DNA of 64,000 nucleotides from Beggiatoa leptomitoformis (GTDB lineage: Bacteria; Pseudomonadota; Gammaproteobacteria; Beggiatoales; Beggiatoaceae): NCBI RefSeq assembly GCF_001305575.3, contig NZ_CP012373.2, forward strand, positions 2,490,261 to 2,554,260. Direction: 5' to 3'. The notes under the pieces are model-generated. The model was not told the DNA's origin and searched no databases. It saw only the letters and a program-made list of their open reading frames with translations. The stretch's first letter is position 1, and every line of letters begins with the position of its first letter. A program made the position numbers and the translations under genes. Below, piece after piece: positions 47,252 to 56,904 of this stretch.

Positions 47252-48835
47252 TTAATGTTCTCGCGTTGCTAAAAATTGCACCCCTTGCCATTTTTCTTGG
47301 GCAAGACTGAGATTAATCTTCGTTGGGGCGATATAAACCAATTGGTCAGCATTGTCTAATGCCAAGTTTTCAAATGCTCTTTTTTGCAACTCTTCCAGTT
47401 TTTTCGCGTCGTCGCATTTTATCCAACGCGCAGTCGCAACTTGTACATTTTCAAAACTACATTCCACCCCATATTCATTTTTTAATCGCCAACTGACCAC
47501 ATCAAATTGCAACACGCCAACAGCCCCTAATATCAAATCGTTATTGCTTAGCGGGCGAAAAACTTGGGTTGCCCCTTCTTCGCTCAGTTGCATCAATCCT
47601 TTTAACAAGGCTTTCATCCTCAATGGGTCACGCAGGCGAGCGCGGCGGAATATCTCAGGGGCAAAGTAGGGAATACCCGTGAATTTTAGGGTTTCACCTT
47701 GCGTAAAGGTATCGCCAATTTGAATCGTGCCATGATTGTGTAAACCGATAATATCACCGGGAAAGGCTTCTTCTACATGTTCCCGTTCCCCTGCCATAAA
47801 AGTTAAGGCCGTTGCAATTTGTACATCACGGGCAAGACGCACATGACGCACTTTCATACCCTTACTGTATTGACCTGAACAAACCCGTAAAAAAGCAATA
47901 CGGTCACGGTGTGCAGGGTCCATATTTGCTTGGATTTTAAAGACAAAACCAGAAAATTTATCTTCGGTTGCTTCAACAATACGGCTCGTTGTTGGGCAGG
48001 GTTGTGGCACAGGTGCGTATTCGGCAAAACTATCCAATAAACTTTGAATGCCAAAATTATTAATTGCTGAGCCAAAAAAAACAGGCGTGAGCTTTCCTGA
48101 TAAATAGGGTTCTAATTCAAATGGATGACTTGCTCCTTGTACCAGCTCTAATTCTTCCTGTAGCTCATCAATCATATCCTGACCAATGATAGCGGCTAAT
48201 GCGGGGTCATCTAAGCGTGCAAAACGTTGTCCTTCGCTTGCAATGGCATTTTTACCATGTTCAAACAACGTGACGCTGTGGTCTAAGAGATGATAAACCC
48301 CCTTAAAGCGTTTTCCCATGCCGATGGGCCAAGTGATAGGGGCGCATTGAATTTTTAACACGCTTTCAATTTCGTCTAATAACTCAATCGGCGGGCGACC
48401 TTCACGGTCTAATTTATTGATAAATGTAATAATCGGCGTATCACGTAGGCGACAAACATCTAATAATTTAATCGTGCGTTCTTCCACCCCTTTAGCGCAA
48501 TCTATCACCATCAAAGCAGAATCGACGGCGGTTAAGGTGCGATAAGTATCTTCGGAAAAGTCTTCATGTCCCGGTGTATCAAGCAGATTAATAATGATGT
48601 TTTTATAAGGAAACTGCATCACGGAGGAAGTCACAGAAATACCGCGTTGTTTTTCCAGTTCCATCCAATCGGATGTTGCATGGCGAGCGGCTTTACGTCC
48701 TTTCACCGTGCCTGCCATTTGGATTGCACCACCAAATAACAATAGTTTTTCCGTTACCGTAGTTTTACCCGCATCAGGGTGGGAGATAATGGCAAATGTG
48801 CGGCGTTTCGCCGTTTCTTCAATCAAGGTTGACAT
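47252..48835 (-). CDS. prfC: Peptide chain release factor 3
   Basis: A 527-residue translational GTPase that recycles RF1/RF2 after termination. G motifs: [15 protein letters not shown] (P loop), [16 protein letters not shown] (G3) and [11 protein letters not shown] (G4). The sequence around [19 protein letters not shown] is specific to RF3 and separates it from EF-G. It is the first gene of a likely unit with DUF599 and trmJ. Confidence 0.96.
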   Translation of the reverse strand: MSTLIEETAKRRTFAIISHPDAGKTTVTEKLLLFGGAIQMAGTVKGRKAARHATSDWMELEKQRGISVTSSVMQFPYKNIIINLLDTPGHEDFSEDTYRTLTAVDSALMVIDCAKGVEERTIKLLDVCRLRDTPIITFINKLDREGRPPIELLDEIESVLKIQCAPITWPIGMGKRFKGVYHLLDHSVTLFEHGKNAIASEGQRFARLDDPALAAIIGQDMIDELQEELELVQGASHPFELEPYLSGKLTPVFFGSAINNFGIQSLLDSFAEYAPVPQPCPTTSRIVEATEDKFSGFVFKIQANMDPAHRDRIAFLRVCSGQYSKGMKVRHVRLARDVQIATALTFMAGEREHVEEAFPGDIIGLHNHGTIQIGDTFTQGETLKFTGIPYFAPEIFRRARLRDPLRMKALLKGLMQLSEEGATQVFRPLSNNDLILGAVGVLQFDVVSWRLKNEYGVECSFENVQVATARWIKCDDAKKLEELQKRAFENLALDNADQLVYIAPTKINLSLAQEKWQGVQFLATREH

Positions 48836-48896
48836 GCTAAATCTATTCGGTTAGTTGCGACAGCAGAGAAAAGAGGAATTGTATCGTATTTGCAGG

Positions 48897-49097
48897 GTCT
48901 GAATCAGGATTTTAAAAGTAGTAAAGATTGTCTGAATCAGAATTTTCAGGATTAACAGAATTGACAGAATTTAAAAACAATAGATTTATTGCAAAATATA
49001 ACATGGATAACACAGCTTTAAGCGGTGTTATCCATTTTTAAAGATTGTCTGAATCAGAATTTTCAGGATTAACAGAATTACCAGAATTTAAAGACAA
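48897..49097. repeat. Cluster of dispersed TCTGAATCAGGATT repeats around a GGATAAC hairpin
   Basis: Two nearly identical 55-base direct repeats (48925-48980 and 49042-49096; AGATTGTCTGAATCAGAATT then TTCAGGATTAACAGAATT) flank the hairpin ATGGATAACAC/GTGTTATCCAT at 49003-49035. A third partial copy starts at 48897. It fills the 311-base gap between prfC and the GST gene. No gene here. Confidence 0.8.
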
Positions 49098-49146
49098 GAA
49101 AATGCTTAACCTATTTAGCAGTCTATTAATGCACTCTAGCATTTTC

Positions 49147-49800
49147 TTATCTTTCCTGAGAAAGCAACACCTCTGTTTCTGCTTTTCCTGCACTTATCCA
49201 AGCCTGTAGAGCAGGTAATGCTAAAATTGTCTCCAGATACGTCTGCTCGATAGTTTCCAGTTTGACGGCATAACTGGCAAAACGTAAAACCACTGGCGCG
49301 TACATCGCATCTGCAATACTAAAATCACCGAATAGAAAATGGCCATTTTGCCCATATTTCATTCGACAAGTGCGCCAGATTTCACAAATACGATGGACTT
49401 CTTGCTGTGCCGAATCAGAAATGCTAACCGCGCCCTTATCGTAAGCACAATTTAAAGGTAATTCTTTACGCAATTCAGCAAACCCCGCGTGCATTTCGGC
49501 ACTGACAGAACGCGCCACCGCCCGTGCATCGCCATCGCTAGGTAAGCCTTTCCCCGCTAAATGGGTTTCATTTAAATACTCACAAATTGCCAGAGAATCC
49601 CAAATAATCCGCCCTGCATCATGTAATACAGGGACTCTGCCCGAAGGAGAATATTGCAAGATTTGCGTATAAAAAGAAGGGACATAAAGAGATAAGCGGA
49701 TTTCCTCAAAAGGAATGTTAAAATAACGGGCAAACAGCCAAGGGCGTAAAGACCAACTAGAGTATTTCTTATTACCAATAATTAAGCATGTAGATGACAT
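49147..49800 (-). CDS. Glutathione S-transferase-like protein
   Basis: 217 residues. The thioredoxin-like N domain is present (LIIGNKKYSSWSLRPWLFAR, SPSGRVPVLHDAGRIIWDSL with the cis-Pro, then Asp-Ser for glutathione), followed by the all-helical C domain. The NKKYSSWSLRPW start is typical of the bacterial GST group where a Ser activates glutathione. The substrate is unknown. It is monocistronic and divergent from the next gene. Confidence 0.9.
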   Translation of the reverse strand: MSSTCLIIGNKKYSSWSLRPWLFARYFNIPFEEIRLSLYVPSFYTQILQYSPSGRVPVLHDAGRIIWDSLAICEYLNETHLAGKGLPSDGDARAVARSVSAEMHAGFAELRKELPLNCAYDKGAVSISDSAQQEVHRICEIWRTCRMKYGQNGHFLFGDFSIADAMYAPVVLRFASYAVKLETIEQTYLETILALPALQAWISAGKAETEVLLSQER

Positions 49801-49879
49801 AGTAATAGCTCGTTGTCTGTAATATGTTGGTGATGGCAGGAAAGTTACAATAAATGGAAATTAACTGATTTAAGGTGAT

Positions 49880-50269
49880 ATGTCACAGATGGACACAATT
49901 TTGTTAGAAAAATTATTAGCCTTGCTAGTTGAAAAAGACTCACTCAAAGCAGTACATGCGTATTTACAAGCGCAACAGGTAAAAACAACGAGTGACACGG
50001 TAGAACAAACATTGTTAGAAAAAATCAATGCGCTGCTTCCTAATTCTGCTCAAACATTGGTGTTTTTACGCAATATTTACAACCCCGAATTACCCGATGT
50101 ATTAGATAAAATCCCGCCACACGCCAGCATGAGCAAAGTTGATGTGTATCATCAACAGCAAGAATGGTTAAAAGACAAGATATTAGGCGAGCCACAAGCC
50201 ACAAAAATCTGGACAGTTGACGAACTTAAAGAATTAGGTTTCGTTGGCATTTATGGACAAGCAGAATAA
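49880..50269 (+). CDS. Conserved hypothetical protein upstream of glmU
   Basis: 129 residues, soluble. The N-terminal half is helical (ILLEKLLALLVEKDSLKAVH), the rest acidic with no motif I recognise. It ends 49 bases before the glmU start and may share its transcript. Function unknown. Confidence 0.65.
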   Translation: MSQMDTILLEKLLALLVEKDSLKAVHAYLQAQQVKTTSDTVEQTLLEKINALLPNSAQTLVFLRNIYNPELPDVLDKIPPHASMSKVDVYHQQQEWLKDKILGEPQATKIWTVDELKELGFVGIYGQAE

Positions 50270-50318
50270 ATTCCTGCTTGCGTCACCTTTTCTCGCGCAC
50301 TCATCCACACCACGCACC

Positions 50319-51692
50319 ATGACAATAAACACCTCACTTGCCATCGTTATCCTTGCGGCTGGACAGGGCAAACGGATGTATTCCGATTTACCTAAAGTCT
50401 TACACCGTTTAGCCGATAAGCCATTATTACAACATGTATTAGACACCGCTTATCAGATAAACCCCACGCAACTGTATATTGTTCATGGTCATGGCGGTGC
50501 GCAACTCCAAACGGTATTTGCACAAACAAACGCAACATGGGTACAACAAGCACAACAGCTTGGAACAGGTCATGCAGTCGCGCAAGTATTACCTTATCTC
50601 ACAGATAATCAACAAATTTTAGTCCTCTATGGTGATGTGCCACTGATACCAGCCGAAACCTTAAAAACCCTGTGCGCCCAAACGCCGAGCAATCAAGTTG
50701 GCATTCTCACAATGACCATAGATAACCCAACAGGTTACGGGCGTATTGTGCGCAATGACTCGGGTCAAGTTATACAGATTATTGAAGAAAAAGAAGCTGA
50801 TAGCACGACAAAAGCCATTCATGAAATCAACACAGGAATTATGTTAATCCCCGTCAACGCATTACGCACTTGGTTGCAACAATTAACCAATCATAATGCG
50901 CAAGGTGAATACTATCTAACGGATATTATTGCACTCGCAGTGCGCGATGGAATCAACATCACCACACACTCCCCCCGACACGAATATGATGTGCTAGGCG
51001 TAAACGACCGCTTACAACTCGCTACCCTAGAACGTTATTACCAACAACAACAAATTATAACCCTGATGCAACAAGGCTTAAGCGTGCGCGACCCTGCACG
51101 TTTAGATATTCGCGGACAAGTGAGCATTGGGCGAGATGTTTGCGTGGATATTAACGTGATTTTTGAAGGCGTGATAAAACTAGGCAACCGCGTCACGATT
51201 GGGGCAAATTGCATATTGAAAGATGTAGAAATTGCTGACGATGTAGAAATTCGCTCCCACTGCGTGCTGGAATCCTGCACCGTTGGCGCAAACAGCATTA
51301 TCGGTCCTTTTGCCCGCTTGCGTCCTGATACCGTTTTGGCGGAACAAGTTCATATTGGTAATTTTGTCGAAGTGAAAAAAACCACTGTTGGCATAGGCTC
51401 AAAAATCAATCACTTAAGCTATATTGGTGATAGCGAAATTGGCGCAGGCGTAAATATTGGCGCAGGAACAATTACTTGTAACTATGACGGTGTGAATAAA
51501 TTTAAAACCATCATTGAAGACGGCGCATTTATCGGCTCTGACACACAATTAGTTGCTCCTGTGACAGTCGGCAAAGGGGCGACAATTGGCGCAGGTTCAA
51601 CCATCGTACATGATACACCTGCGGAAAAATTAACCTTGAGTCGGGCGCAACAAATCACGATAGAACAGTGGCAGAAACCTGTGAAGAAGTAA
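50319..51692 (+). CDS. glmU: Bifunctional UDP-GlcNAc pyrophosphorylase / GlcN-1-P acetyltransferase
   Basis: 457 residues, the usual length. The N domain makes UDP-GlcNAc (LAAGQGKRMYSDLPKVLHRL, where GlmU usually has GKGTRM; YGDVPL binds metal). The C domain is a left-handed beta helix that acetylates GlcN-1-P (GAGTITCNYDGVNKFKT carries the family site, and His in RHEYD/NHLSYIGDS is the region of the catalytic base). It supplies peptidoglycan and LPS precursors. The frame is open upstream to 50244, but the ATG at 50319 matches known GlmU starts. Confidence 0.96.
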   Translation: MTINTSLAIVILAAGQGKRMYSDLPKVLHRLADKPLLQHVLDTAYQINPTQLYIVHGHGGAQLQTVFAQTNATWVQQAQQLGTGHAVAQVLPYLTDNQQILVLYGDVPLIPAETLKTLCAQTPSNQVGILTMTIDNPTGYGRIVRNDSGQVIQIIEEKEADSTTKAIHEINTGIMLIPVNALRTWLQQLTNHNAQGEYYLTDIIALAVRDGINITTHSPRHEYDVLGVNDRLQLATLERYYQQQQIITLMQQGLSVRDPARLDIRGQVSIGRDVCVDINVIFEGVIKLGNRVTIGANCILKDVEIADDVEIRSHCVLESCTVGANSIIGPFARLRPDTVLAEQVHIGNFVEVKKTTVGIGSKINHLSYIGDSEIGAGVNIGAGTITCNYDGVNKFKTIIEDGAFIGSDTQLVAPVTVGKGATIGAGSTIVHDTPAEKLTLSRAQQITIEQWQKPVKK

Positions 51693-51795
51693 CTTTTCTC
51701 GCACGGCGGTTGTTGGCGTTAGCAATACTAATCCGAGTACTGTGAGATAATTAATATAGAACAGATTTTTACATTCTCTCGATTAAAAGAACAAA

Positions 51796-54700
51796 ATGAA
51801 CCCTATACAAACGTATTTAAACGAGTTGCAAGCTGCTGTCAGTGCAGGGAATGCAACAGAACATACTCACCGCCCTGCTTTAAAGAATTTGCTATGTGCG
51901 ATTTTACCTGACTATCGAATAACCAATGAACCCCGCCGTATTGCCTGCGGTTCGCCCGATTTTGAAGTGGCAAAAAATGATATTCCTGTGGGACATATTG
52001 AGGCGAAAGACATCGGCATTGATTTGAACAAAGTACAACAGTCTGAGCAATTAGAGCGTTATTTGCCGTTATTAAATAATTTGTTGTTGACGGATTATGT
52101 TGAATTCCGTTGGTTTGTTGAGCAGGAATATCGACCTGAAATGACGGTGCGTTTAGCGGAACGAGATAAAAAAGGGAATTTAAAACCGATTCCCGAATCG
52201 TTTTCACACTTAGAAACTTTGTTGCAGACCTTTGTCAATACGCAGATTGTCACGCTACGTAGTCCTGAAGAGTTAGCCAAAAAAATGGCACTTATTGCGC
52301 GAGATATTGATCGTAATATGCTACTTGCGTATGAACAGGAAGGGGACAGAGGCAAGTTACATGAGCAGTTAAATAGTTTTAGAATCACCTTATTAGATAC
52401 GTTAAAAGTTGAAGATTTTACCGACATGGTCGCGCAAACCGTTTGTTATGGGCTATTCGCCGCAAAGTGTAGCGCAGATTTAAGTCAGCCTTTTAATCGT
52501 TTAACCGCGAGTCATTTTGTTCCTAAAACCAATCCGTTTTTAAGAAATTTATTTAATCAAATTGCAGGGATTGAATTAGATGACCGTTTAGTGTGGATGG
52601 TTGACCATTTATGTGCGGTGTTGAATCGGGCAGATATTGCGGCGATTTTAGAAAACTTTGGACGGAGAACACGGCAAGAAGACCCTGTCGTGCATTTTTA
52701 TGAAACTTTTTTGGCGCAATATAACCCTAAATTGCGAGAGGTGCGGGGGGTTTATTACACGCCTGAACCTGTTGTGTCTTATATCGTGCGCTCTGTGGAT
52801 TTAGTGCTTAAAGATAAATTTAAGTTAAAACAAGGTTTAGCGGATAGTTCTTTGTTAGAAAATGGCGTGCATAAAGTGCAGATTCTTGACCCTGCAACAG
52901 GAACAGGGACATTTTTATATTCTGTTTTTGCGACGATTTTTGAGAAATTCCGTAAAAATAAGGGCATGTGGTCGGATTATGTTTCTAAACATTTATTGCC
53001 GCGTGTGCATGGTTTCGAGTTGTTAATGGCGGCTTATACTGTCGCTCACATGAAATTAAGTTTGCAGTTGAAAGATTATGGCTATGATTTTAAAAGTGAT
53101 GAGCGATTAAGGGTATTTTTAACCAATACTTTAGATGAAGCACATCAAAGTGAAGAAACCTTGCTGGCGCGGTGGTTGTCGAATGAAGCCAATGAGGCAA
53201 ACAGTGTTAAATCAACATCGCCTGTGATGGTGGTTTTAGGGAATCCGCCTTATTCCTATGATTCAATGAATAAAGGGAAGTGGATTAGTGAACTAATCCG
53301 TGATTATTATCAAGTTGATGGTAGTTCTTTGAACGAAAGCAATCCAAAAGGCTTACAAGATGATTATGTTAAATTCATTCGTTTTGCCCAGTGGCGAATT
53401 AAGCAAACAGGCTACGGCGTTTTAGGCTTTGTCACAAATCACGGCTATTTAGATAATCCAACCTTTAGGGGAATGCGTCAGGCTTTGATGCAAGATTTTG
53501 ATGAAATCTATATTTTAGATTTACACGGTAATGCAAAGAAAAAAGAGCAATCACCTGATGGCAGTGTGGATAAAAACGTGTTTGATATTCAACAAGGCGT
53601 TGCGATTGGGATTTTTATCAAACATCGTGAGAAAAAAGCAGAATATGCTCAAGTTTATCATGCACATTTACACGGTGAACGGGCTTTTAAATATCAGTAT
53701 TTAGCTGAGAAAGATATTAATTTGACAGAATGGACAAGCTTAAAACCGCAATCGCCTTTTTATTTATTTGTTCCACAAAATACCGATTTATTGCCTGAAT
53801 ACGAACGCGGATGGAAAATTACAGAAATAATGCCGCTAAATTCAACAGGTGTAAAAACACACCGCGACCATTTTGTTATCGCTTTTGATAAAACAGAATT
53901 GCAGAAACGGATTGATGATTTTAGAAATCTTGCATTATCTGATGCAAAAATTGCTGAATTGTATGATTTGAAAGAGACGGATAGCTTTAATTTAAATATA
54001 AGCCGTACACATTTACGTGATGATAAAAATTGGCAATGTTTTTTTACACATGTTTTATATCGCCCATTTGATATACGCAGTTATTATCATAACGAAAACC
54101 TTGTTGATCGTTCTCGTCAAGATGTTATGCAACATATTGATAATATGGATAACTTATCCATTGGTTTGGGAAGACAAGGAATAGCCGTAAATGATGACAT
54201 TTGGCATTTAGTAACATGTACTAACTATATGTTAGACACCAATGTATTTAGAAGGGGTGGAGTTAATGTATTTCCCCTCTATCTCTACCAAGAAGAAAAA
54301 GGCTTACTCTCCTATATAGGACTATCAGAGCCACAAATCACCCGCAAACCCAACTTTTCCCCCGAATTCATCCAAGATTTAGAAACTCGCTTAACCCTAC
54401 AATTTATCCCTGAAGAACGAGGCGATTTTAAAACAAGCATTAGCGCGTTAGATGTTTTCTACTACATGTATGCCGTTTTTCACAGCCCAAGTTATAGAAC
54501 ACGTTATGCCGAATTTCTAAAGATAGATTTTCCCCGTTTGCCCTTAACCAAAGATAAAGCTAAATTTAAACAACTCACCGAGTTAGGCGAACAACTGGTT
54601 AAAATTCACCTCATGGAAGCGGATATCGAAAACGACAGCAGTTTTCCCATTGAAGGTAATAATCTTGTTGAGAAAATCGAATACAAAGACGACAAGGTTT

Positions 54701-54915
54701 ACATCAACAAAACCCAGTATTTTGAAGATATTAGCCCCGCGATTTGGCACTTTTACATTGGCGGTTATCAAGTTTGTCAAAAATGGCTCAAAGATAGAAA
54801 AGGCAGAACATTAAGCTATAATGACTGTGTGCAGTACCTTTATATTTTATCCGCAATAGAAAAGACTCAAGACTTAATGGAGCAGATTGATGCAATTTCA
54901 GGCTTCCCTCTTTGA
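51796..54915 (+). CDS. Single-chain type IIG-like restriction endonuclease-methyltransferase
   Basis: 1039 residues combining cleavage, methylation and probably recognition. The N-terminal nuclease shows a PD-(D/E)xK site: D55 in SPDFEVA, then E69-A-K71 in HIEAKD. A helical connector (about 130-330) leads to the N6-adenine methylase: motif I DPATGTGTF from residue 365 and motif IV NPPY at 483-486. The last 400 residues probably form the target-recognition domain. There is no helicase, which separates it from type ISP enzymes such as LlaBIII. Its substrate sequence is not predictable. A small gene overlaps its 3' end. Confidence 0.88.
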   Translation: MNPIQTYLNELQAAVSAGNATEHTHRPALKNLLCAILPDYRITNEPRRIACGSPDFEVAKNDIPVGHIEAKDIGIDLNKVQQSEQLERYLPLLNNLLLTDYVEFRWFVEQEYRPEMTVRLAERDKKGNLKPIPESFSHLETLLQTFVNTQIVTLRSPEELAKKMALIARDIDRNMLLAYEQEGDRGKLHEQLNSFRITLLDTLKVEDFTDMVAQTVCYGLFAAKCSADLSQPFNRLTASHFVPKTNPFLRNLFNQIAGIELDDRLVWMVDHLCAVLNRADIAAILENFGRRTRQEDPVVHFYETFLAQYNPKLREVRGVYYTPEPVVSYIVRSVDLVLKDKFKLKQGLADSSLLENGVHKVQILDPATGTGTFLYSVFATIFEKFRKNKGMWSDYVSKHLLPRVHGFELLMAAYTVAHMKLSLQLKDYGYDFKSDERLRVFLTNTLDEAHQSEETLLARWLSNEANEANSVKSTSPVMVVLGNPPYSYDSMNKGKWISELIRDYYQVDGSSLNESNPKGLQDDYVKFIRFAQWRIKQTGYGVLGFVTNHGYLDNPTFRGMRQALMQDFDEIYILDLHGNAKKKEQSPDGSVDKNVFDIQQGVAIGIFIKHREKKAEYAQVYHAHLHGERAFKYQYLAEKDINLTEWTSLKPQSPFYLFVPQNTDLLPEYERGWKITEIMPLNSTGVKTHRDHFVIAFDKTELQKRIDDFRNLALSDAKIAELYDLKETDSFNLNISRTHLRDDKNWQCFFTHVLYRPFDIRSYYHNENLVDRSRQDVMQHIDNMDNLSIGLGRQGIAVNDDIWHLVTCTNYMLDTNVFRRGGVNVFPLYLYQEEKGLLSYIGLSEPQITRKPNFSPEFIQDLETRLTLQFIPEERGDFKTSISALDVFYYMYAVFHSPSYRTRYAEFLKIDFPRLPLTKDKAKFKQLTELGEQLVKIHLMEADIENDSSFPIEGNNLVEKIEYKDDKVYINKTQYFEDISPAIWHFYIGGYQVCQKWLKDRKGRTLSYNDCVQYLYILSAIEKTQDLMEQIDAISGFPL

Positions 54916-55207
54916 CACCCCAGCCCCGACAGAAACTACTGAAACTACTGAAACATCAAACCCTAAGACATCAGGTGTTTTAATCCTGGAATGGGATACC
55001 TTATGTTACGAGACCCGTTATTGCTTAGGTGATATGGCAGGGAATTTAAACGAAAAGTATATAACGGATGTTTTAGCCAAACAAAATGCTGATGAAGTGT
55101 ATGATTTTGTAAAACTTATGTTGCAAGATGGTCTAAAAAGAATGAGTAAAAATAAAGTAACCCTCAGTTTTGGCGCAAAAGACAATACAGAAACGCTCAT
55201 CAATTAA
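54890..55207 (+). CDS. Small protein overlapping the restriction-modification gene
   Basis: 105 residues from the ATG at 54890, which lies 26 bases inside the previous gene, so translation is coupled. It starts MQFQASLFDTPAP, has a Thr/Glu-rich linker (TETTETTETS), then a folded part (GVLILEWDTLCYETRYCLGD; EVYDFVKLMLQDGLKRM). I do not recognise it. The coupling suggests an accessory or control role for the type IIG enzyme. Confidence 0.65.
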   Translation: MQFQASLFDTPAPTETTETTETSNPKTSGVLILEWDTLCYETRYCLGDMAGNLNEKYITDVLAKQNADEVYDFVKLMLQDGLKRMSKNKVTLSFGAKDNTETLIN

Positions 55208-55363
55208 TTGAAAATCCCGCCATCAAAAGGCTTTGTTCAGACTCCCGAAAAAGTCAAAACAAAGCCTTATTTCATTTTCTCGCCTGCACTCCCCTCCGCA
55301 GGGGGCTATTTTCGCTCAATTCTGGGTTATTTTTGTTTGGCGTAGTTTGGTAGGAGTCTTTTT

Positions 55364-55459
55364 ATGCGATATACACAGACAATTATTGACCGTATTTGTA
55401 ACTGCGGAAAAATTCCCCGTTGGGACATTGGGCAAAAACTAATTTTCCTTGTAAATTAA
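55364..55459 (+). CDS. Possible small ORF with a good ribosome site
   Basis: TAGGAG lies eight bases before an ATG opening a 31-residue frame (MRYTQTIIDRICNCGKIPRW). It may be a tiny gene or the start of a lost one. The rest of the 55208-55645 gap holds a terminator and no other gene. Confidence 0.25.
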   Translation: MRYTQTIIDRICNCGKIPRWDIGQKLIFLVN

Positions 55460-55549
55460 TAATCTCAATATTTTTGGTTATGGTATCAAGGCTTACAGCC
55501 TAGAGAAATATCACATTCTTTTCACTTTGAACAGTTTTACCTCAGTCAG

Positions 55550-55597
55550 CCCCGCCCGCATCAGCACACCGCGCTCGATTGCGGGCGGGGGTTTTTT
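55550..55597 (+). terminator. GC-rich intrinsic terminator
   Basis: CCCGCCCGCA (55551-55560) pairs with TGCGGGCGGG (55580-55589) and is followed by GGTTTTTT. It is strikingly GC-rich against its AT-rich surroundings. It closes the rightward restriction-modification transcript. Confidence 0.82.
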
Positions 55598-55645
55598 CGG
55601 CTTCTCTTATCTCCTTTTGAGGACAGTTTAAGAATACCTAAATAT

Positions 55646-56548
55646 TTAGGTCTTTGCATAACTCAATAATTTTTCAAAAAAAATAGTTAACTCTTCAATT
55701 CTTTGCATATCATCACTATTAACATCAGACAAAAATGAAGACACAAGAAAAAATTTTAGTTCAAAACTATTAGAAGTAAAAAACGGAAAAAACATGATTT
55801 CATCATTACAAATTTTAAATAGAGAGTTATCTTTCAAATAAAAATTTAGGTAAATACTATAGAAAAATAAAAAAAACAATTCTGCTGCTGATAATTGTAA
55901 TTGTATAGTGCGTAAGAATATAGAACGATTTTCCGAGGTAGAAGGTATATACGTAATTACATTTTTTATAATAGAAAGATGAGAGGTTACTTTAAAATTT
56001 TCTTTTTTAAAGAAAAAGGCTAAAAAACCTAAAAAATCATCTTTATGAGAATTTGGGGATAGATGATATTTTTGTTTATATAAAATTTCTAAAAAACTGG
56101 AAACATTTACCCACGATAAGTTGCATTGAGCCTTACTATTTTTATAGGACCCATTTAACAGCGAAAAGGTTGTATTGATGTCTTGTTGTATCGCTAAATT
56201 ATTAAGAGATAAATTATATATATTGTTTCCTGCTTGTTGGATTTCTACGTTCCCAGTGACTGTACCAAAACTCAACGCATCAAAACCTTCTTTTTCTAAT
56301 GCCAACCCCTGACGAGTAATTGAATAAACGAAAGAATCTATATGTGTAGAAGGTAACTTAGTTAAAAAACCATTTGCTACAAGAGTATTTAAATCATCAT
56401 TTAAAAACCTTGGCTCAGAAATAGAGATTTCTTCGCTTAGTACTAAATCATCACTTAAGGTACACAACGTAATAAAAGATGGAATTCTTTCACTTTTCAT
56501 TTGTTTTAAAATGGACAACGCTTGGTCTGATAATTTTATATTTGACAT
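55646..56548 (-). CDS. Putative phage abortive infection protein (AbiC-like) with winged-helix-like N terminus
   Basis: 300 residues. The N-terminal 95 look like a winged helix (LSDQALSILKQMKSERIPSF; FLNDDLNTLVANGFLTKLPS). A beta segment (GNVEIQQAGNNIYNLSLNNL) follows. The C-terminal part resembles the AbiC/putAbiC family: TTFSLLNGSYKN at its start, and FLRTIQLQLSAAELFFLFFY near 225-245, matching the usual pattern of R-x-Q-L-S plus ELxLLFYN. AbiC proteins stop phage by an unknown route. It lies convergent to the type IIG enzyme and downstream of hicBA. Much AT-richer than neighbours, as is usual for transferred defence genes. Confidence 0.6.
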   Translation of the reverse strand: MSNIKLSDQALSILKQMKSERIPSFITLCTLSDDLVLSEEISISEPRFLNDDLNTLVANGFLTKLPSTHIDSFVYSITRQGLALEKEGFDALSFGTVTGNVEIQQAGNNIYNLSLNNLAIQQDINTTFSLLNGSYKNSKAQCNLSWVNVSSFLEILYKQKYHLSPNSHKDDFLGFLAFFFKKENFKVTSHLSIIKNVITYIPSTSENRSIFLRTIQLQLSAAELFFLFFYSIYLNFYLKDNSLFKICNDEIMFFPFFTSNSFELKFFLVSSFLSDVNSDDMQRIEELTIFFEKLLSYAKT

Positions 56549-56678
56549 GATTAATTTCCTAAAAGTGAAAGCTTCTTAATTATTCTCACTACCCTTAATT
56601 GCCCCACCGCACAAGCCTTGCACGAGAATAACGGACATAAAGCTTAAAAGAGTTTTATCTTTGACTTAAAAAACCCAC

Positions 56679-56904
56679 TTACTTCCTCAAAAACTCCTCA
56701 GTACTAATACCTGCTTGCGTCAGAACAGCTTTTAATGTGCCTTCAGGCATATCACCTGAATGATTGGGGGATTGTTGTGTAACAGTTTGTTGTAGCGTTA
56801 TACCAAATCTCATGACTGCCAGCGGCTTGTCGGTAAAGTTCAAAGCCTAAAGCCCTTAGACGGCTAACTATCTCACGATATTTAAACCCTGATAACCGCC
56901 CCAT
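56679..56904 (-). pseudogene. hicA: HicA toxin, frameshifted
   Basis: The minus-strand frame begins MGRLSGFKYREIVSRLRALG and carries the family GSHEIWYN with its catalytic His. It goes out of frame at a run of five C (G5 on the plus strand, 56766-56770). The +1 frame then continues NHSGDMPEGTLKAVLTQAGI to a normal HicA end. Removing one C restores a 74-residue toxin, an mRNA interferase. It starts immediately after the hicB stop. Either it is an inactivated toxin or there is a sequencing error in the homopolymer. Confidence 0.8.

Noticed and set aside
48897-49097. CRISPR array
   Set aside because: The two direct repeats are only two units with a palindrome between them, and similar single units are dispersed elsewhere. 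There are no cas genes.
51796-54915. Type ISP (LlaBIII-like) enzyme
   Set aside because: The chain has nuclease and methylase motifs but is too short and shows no helicase motifs between them. Type IIG fits better.
55233-55442. 69-codon frame after the restriction-modification unit
   Set aside because: No ribosome site and no protein-like pattern. A different frame starting at 55364 has a better start, and even that one is doubtful.
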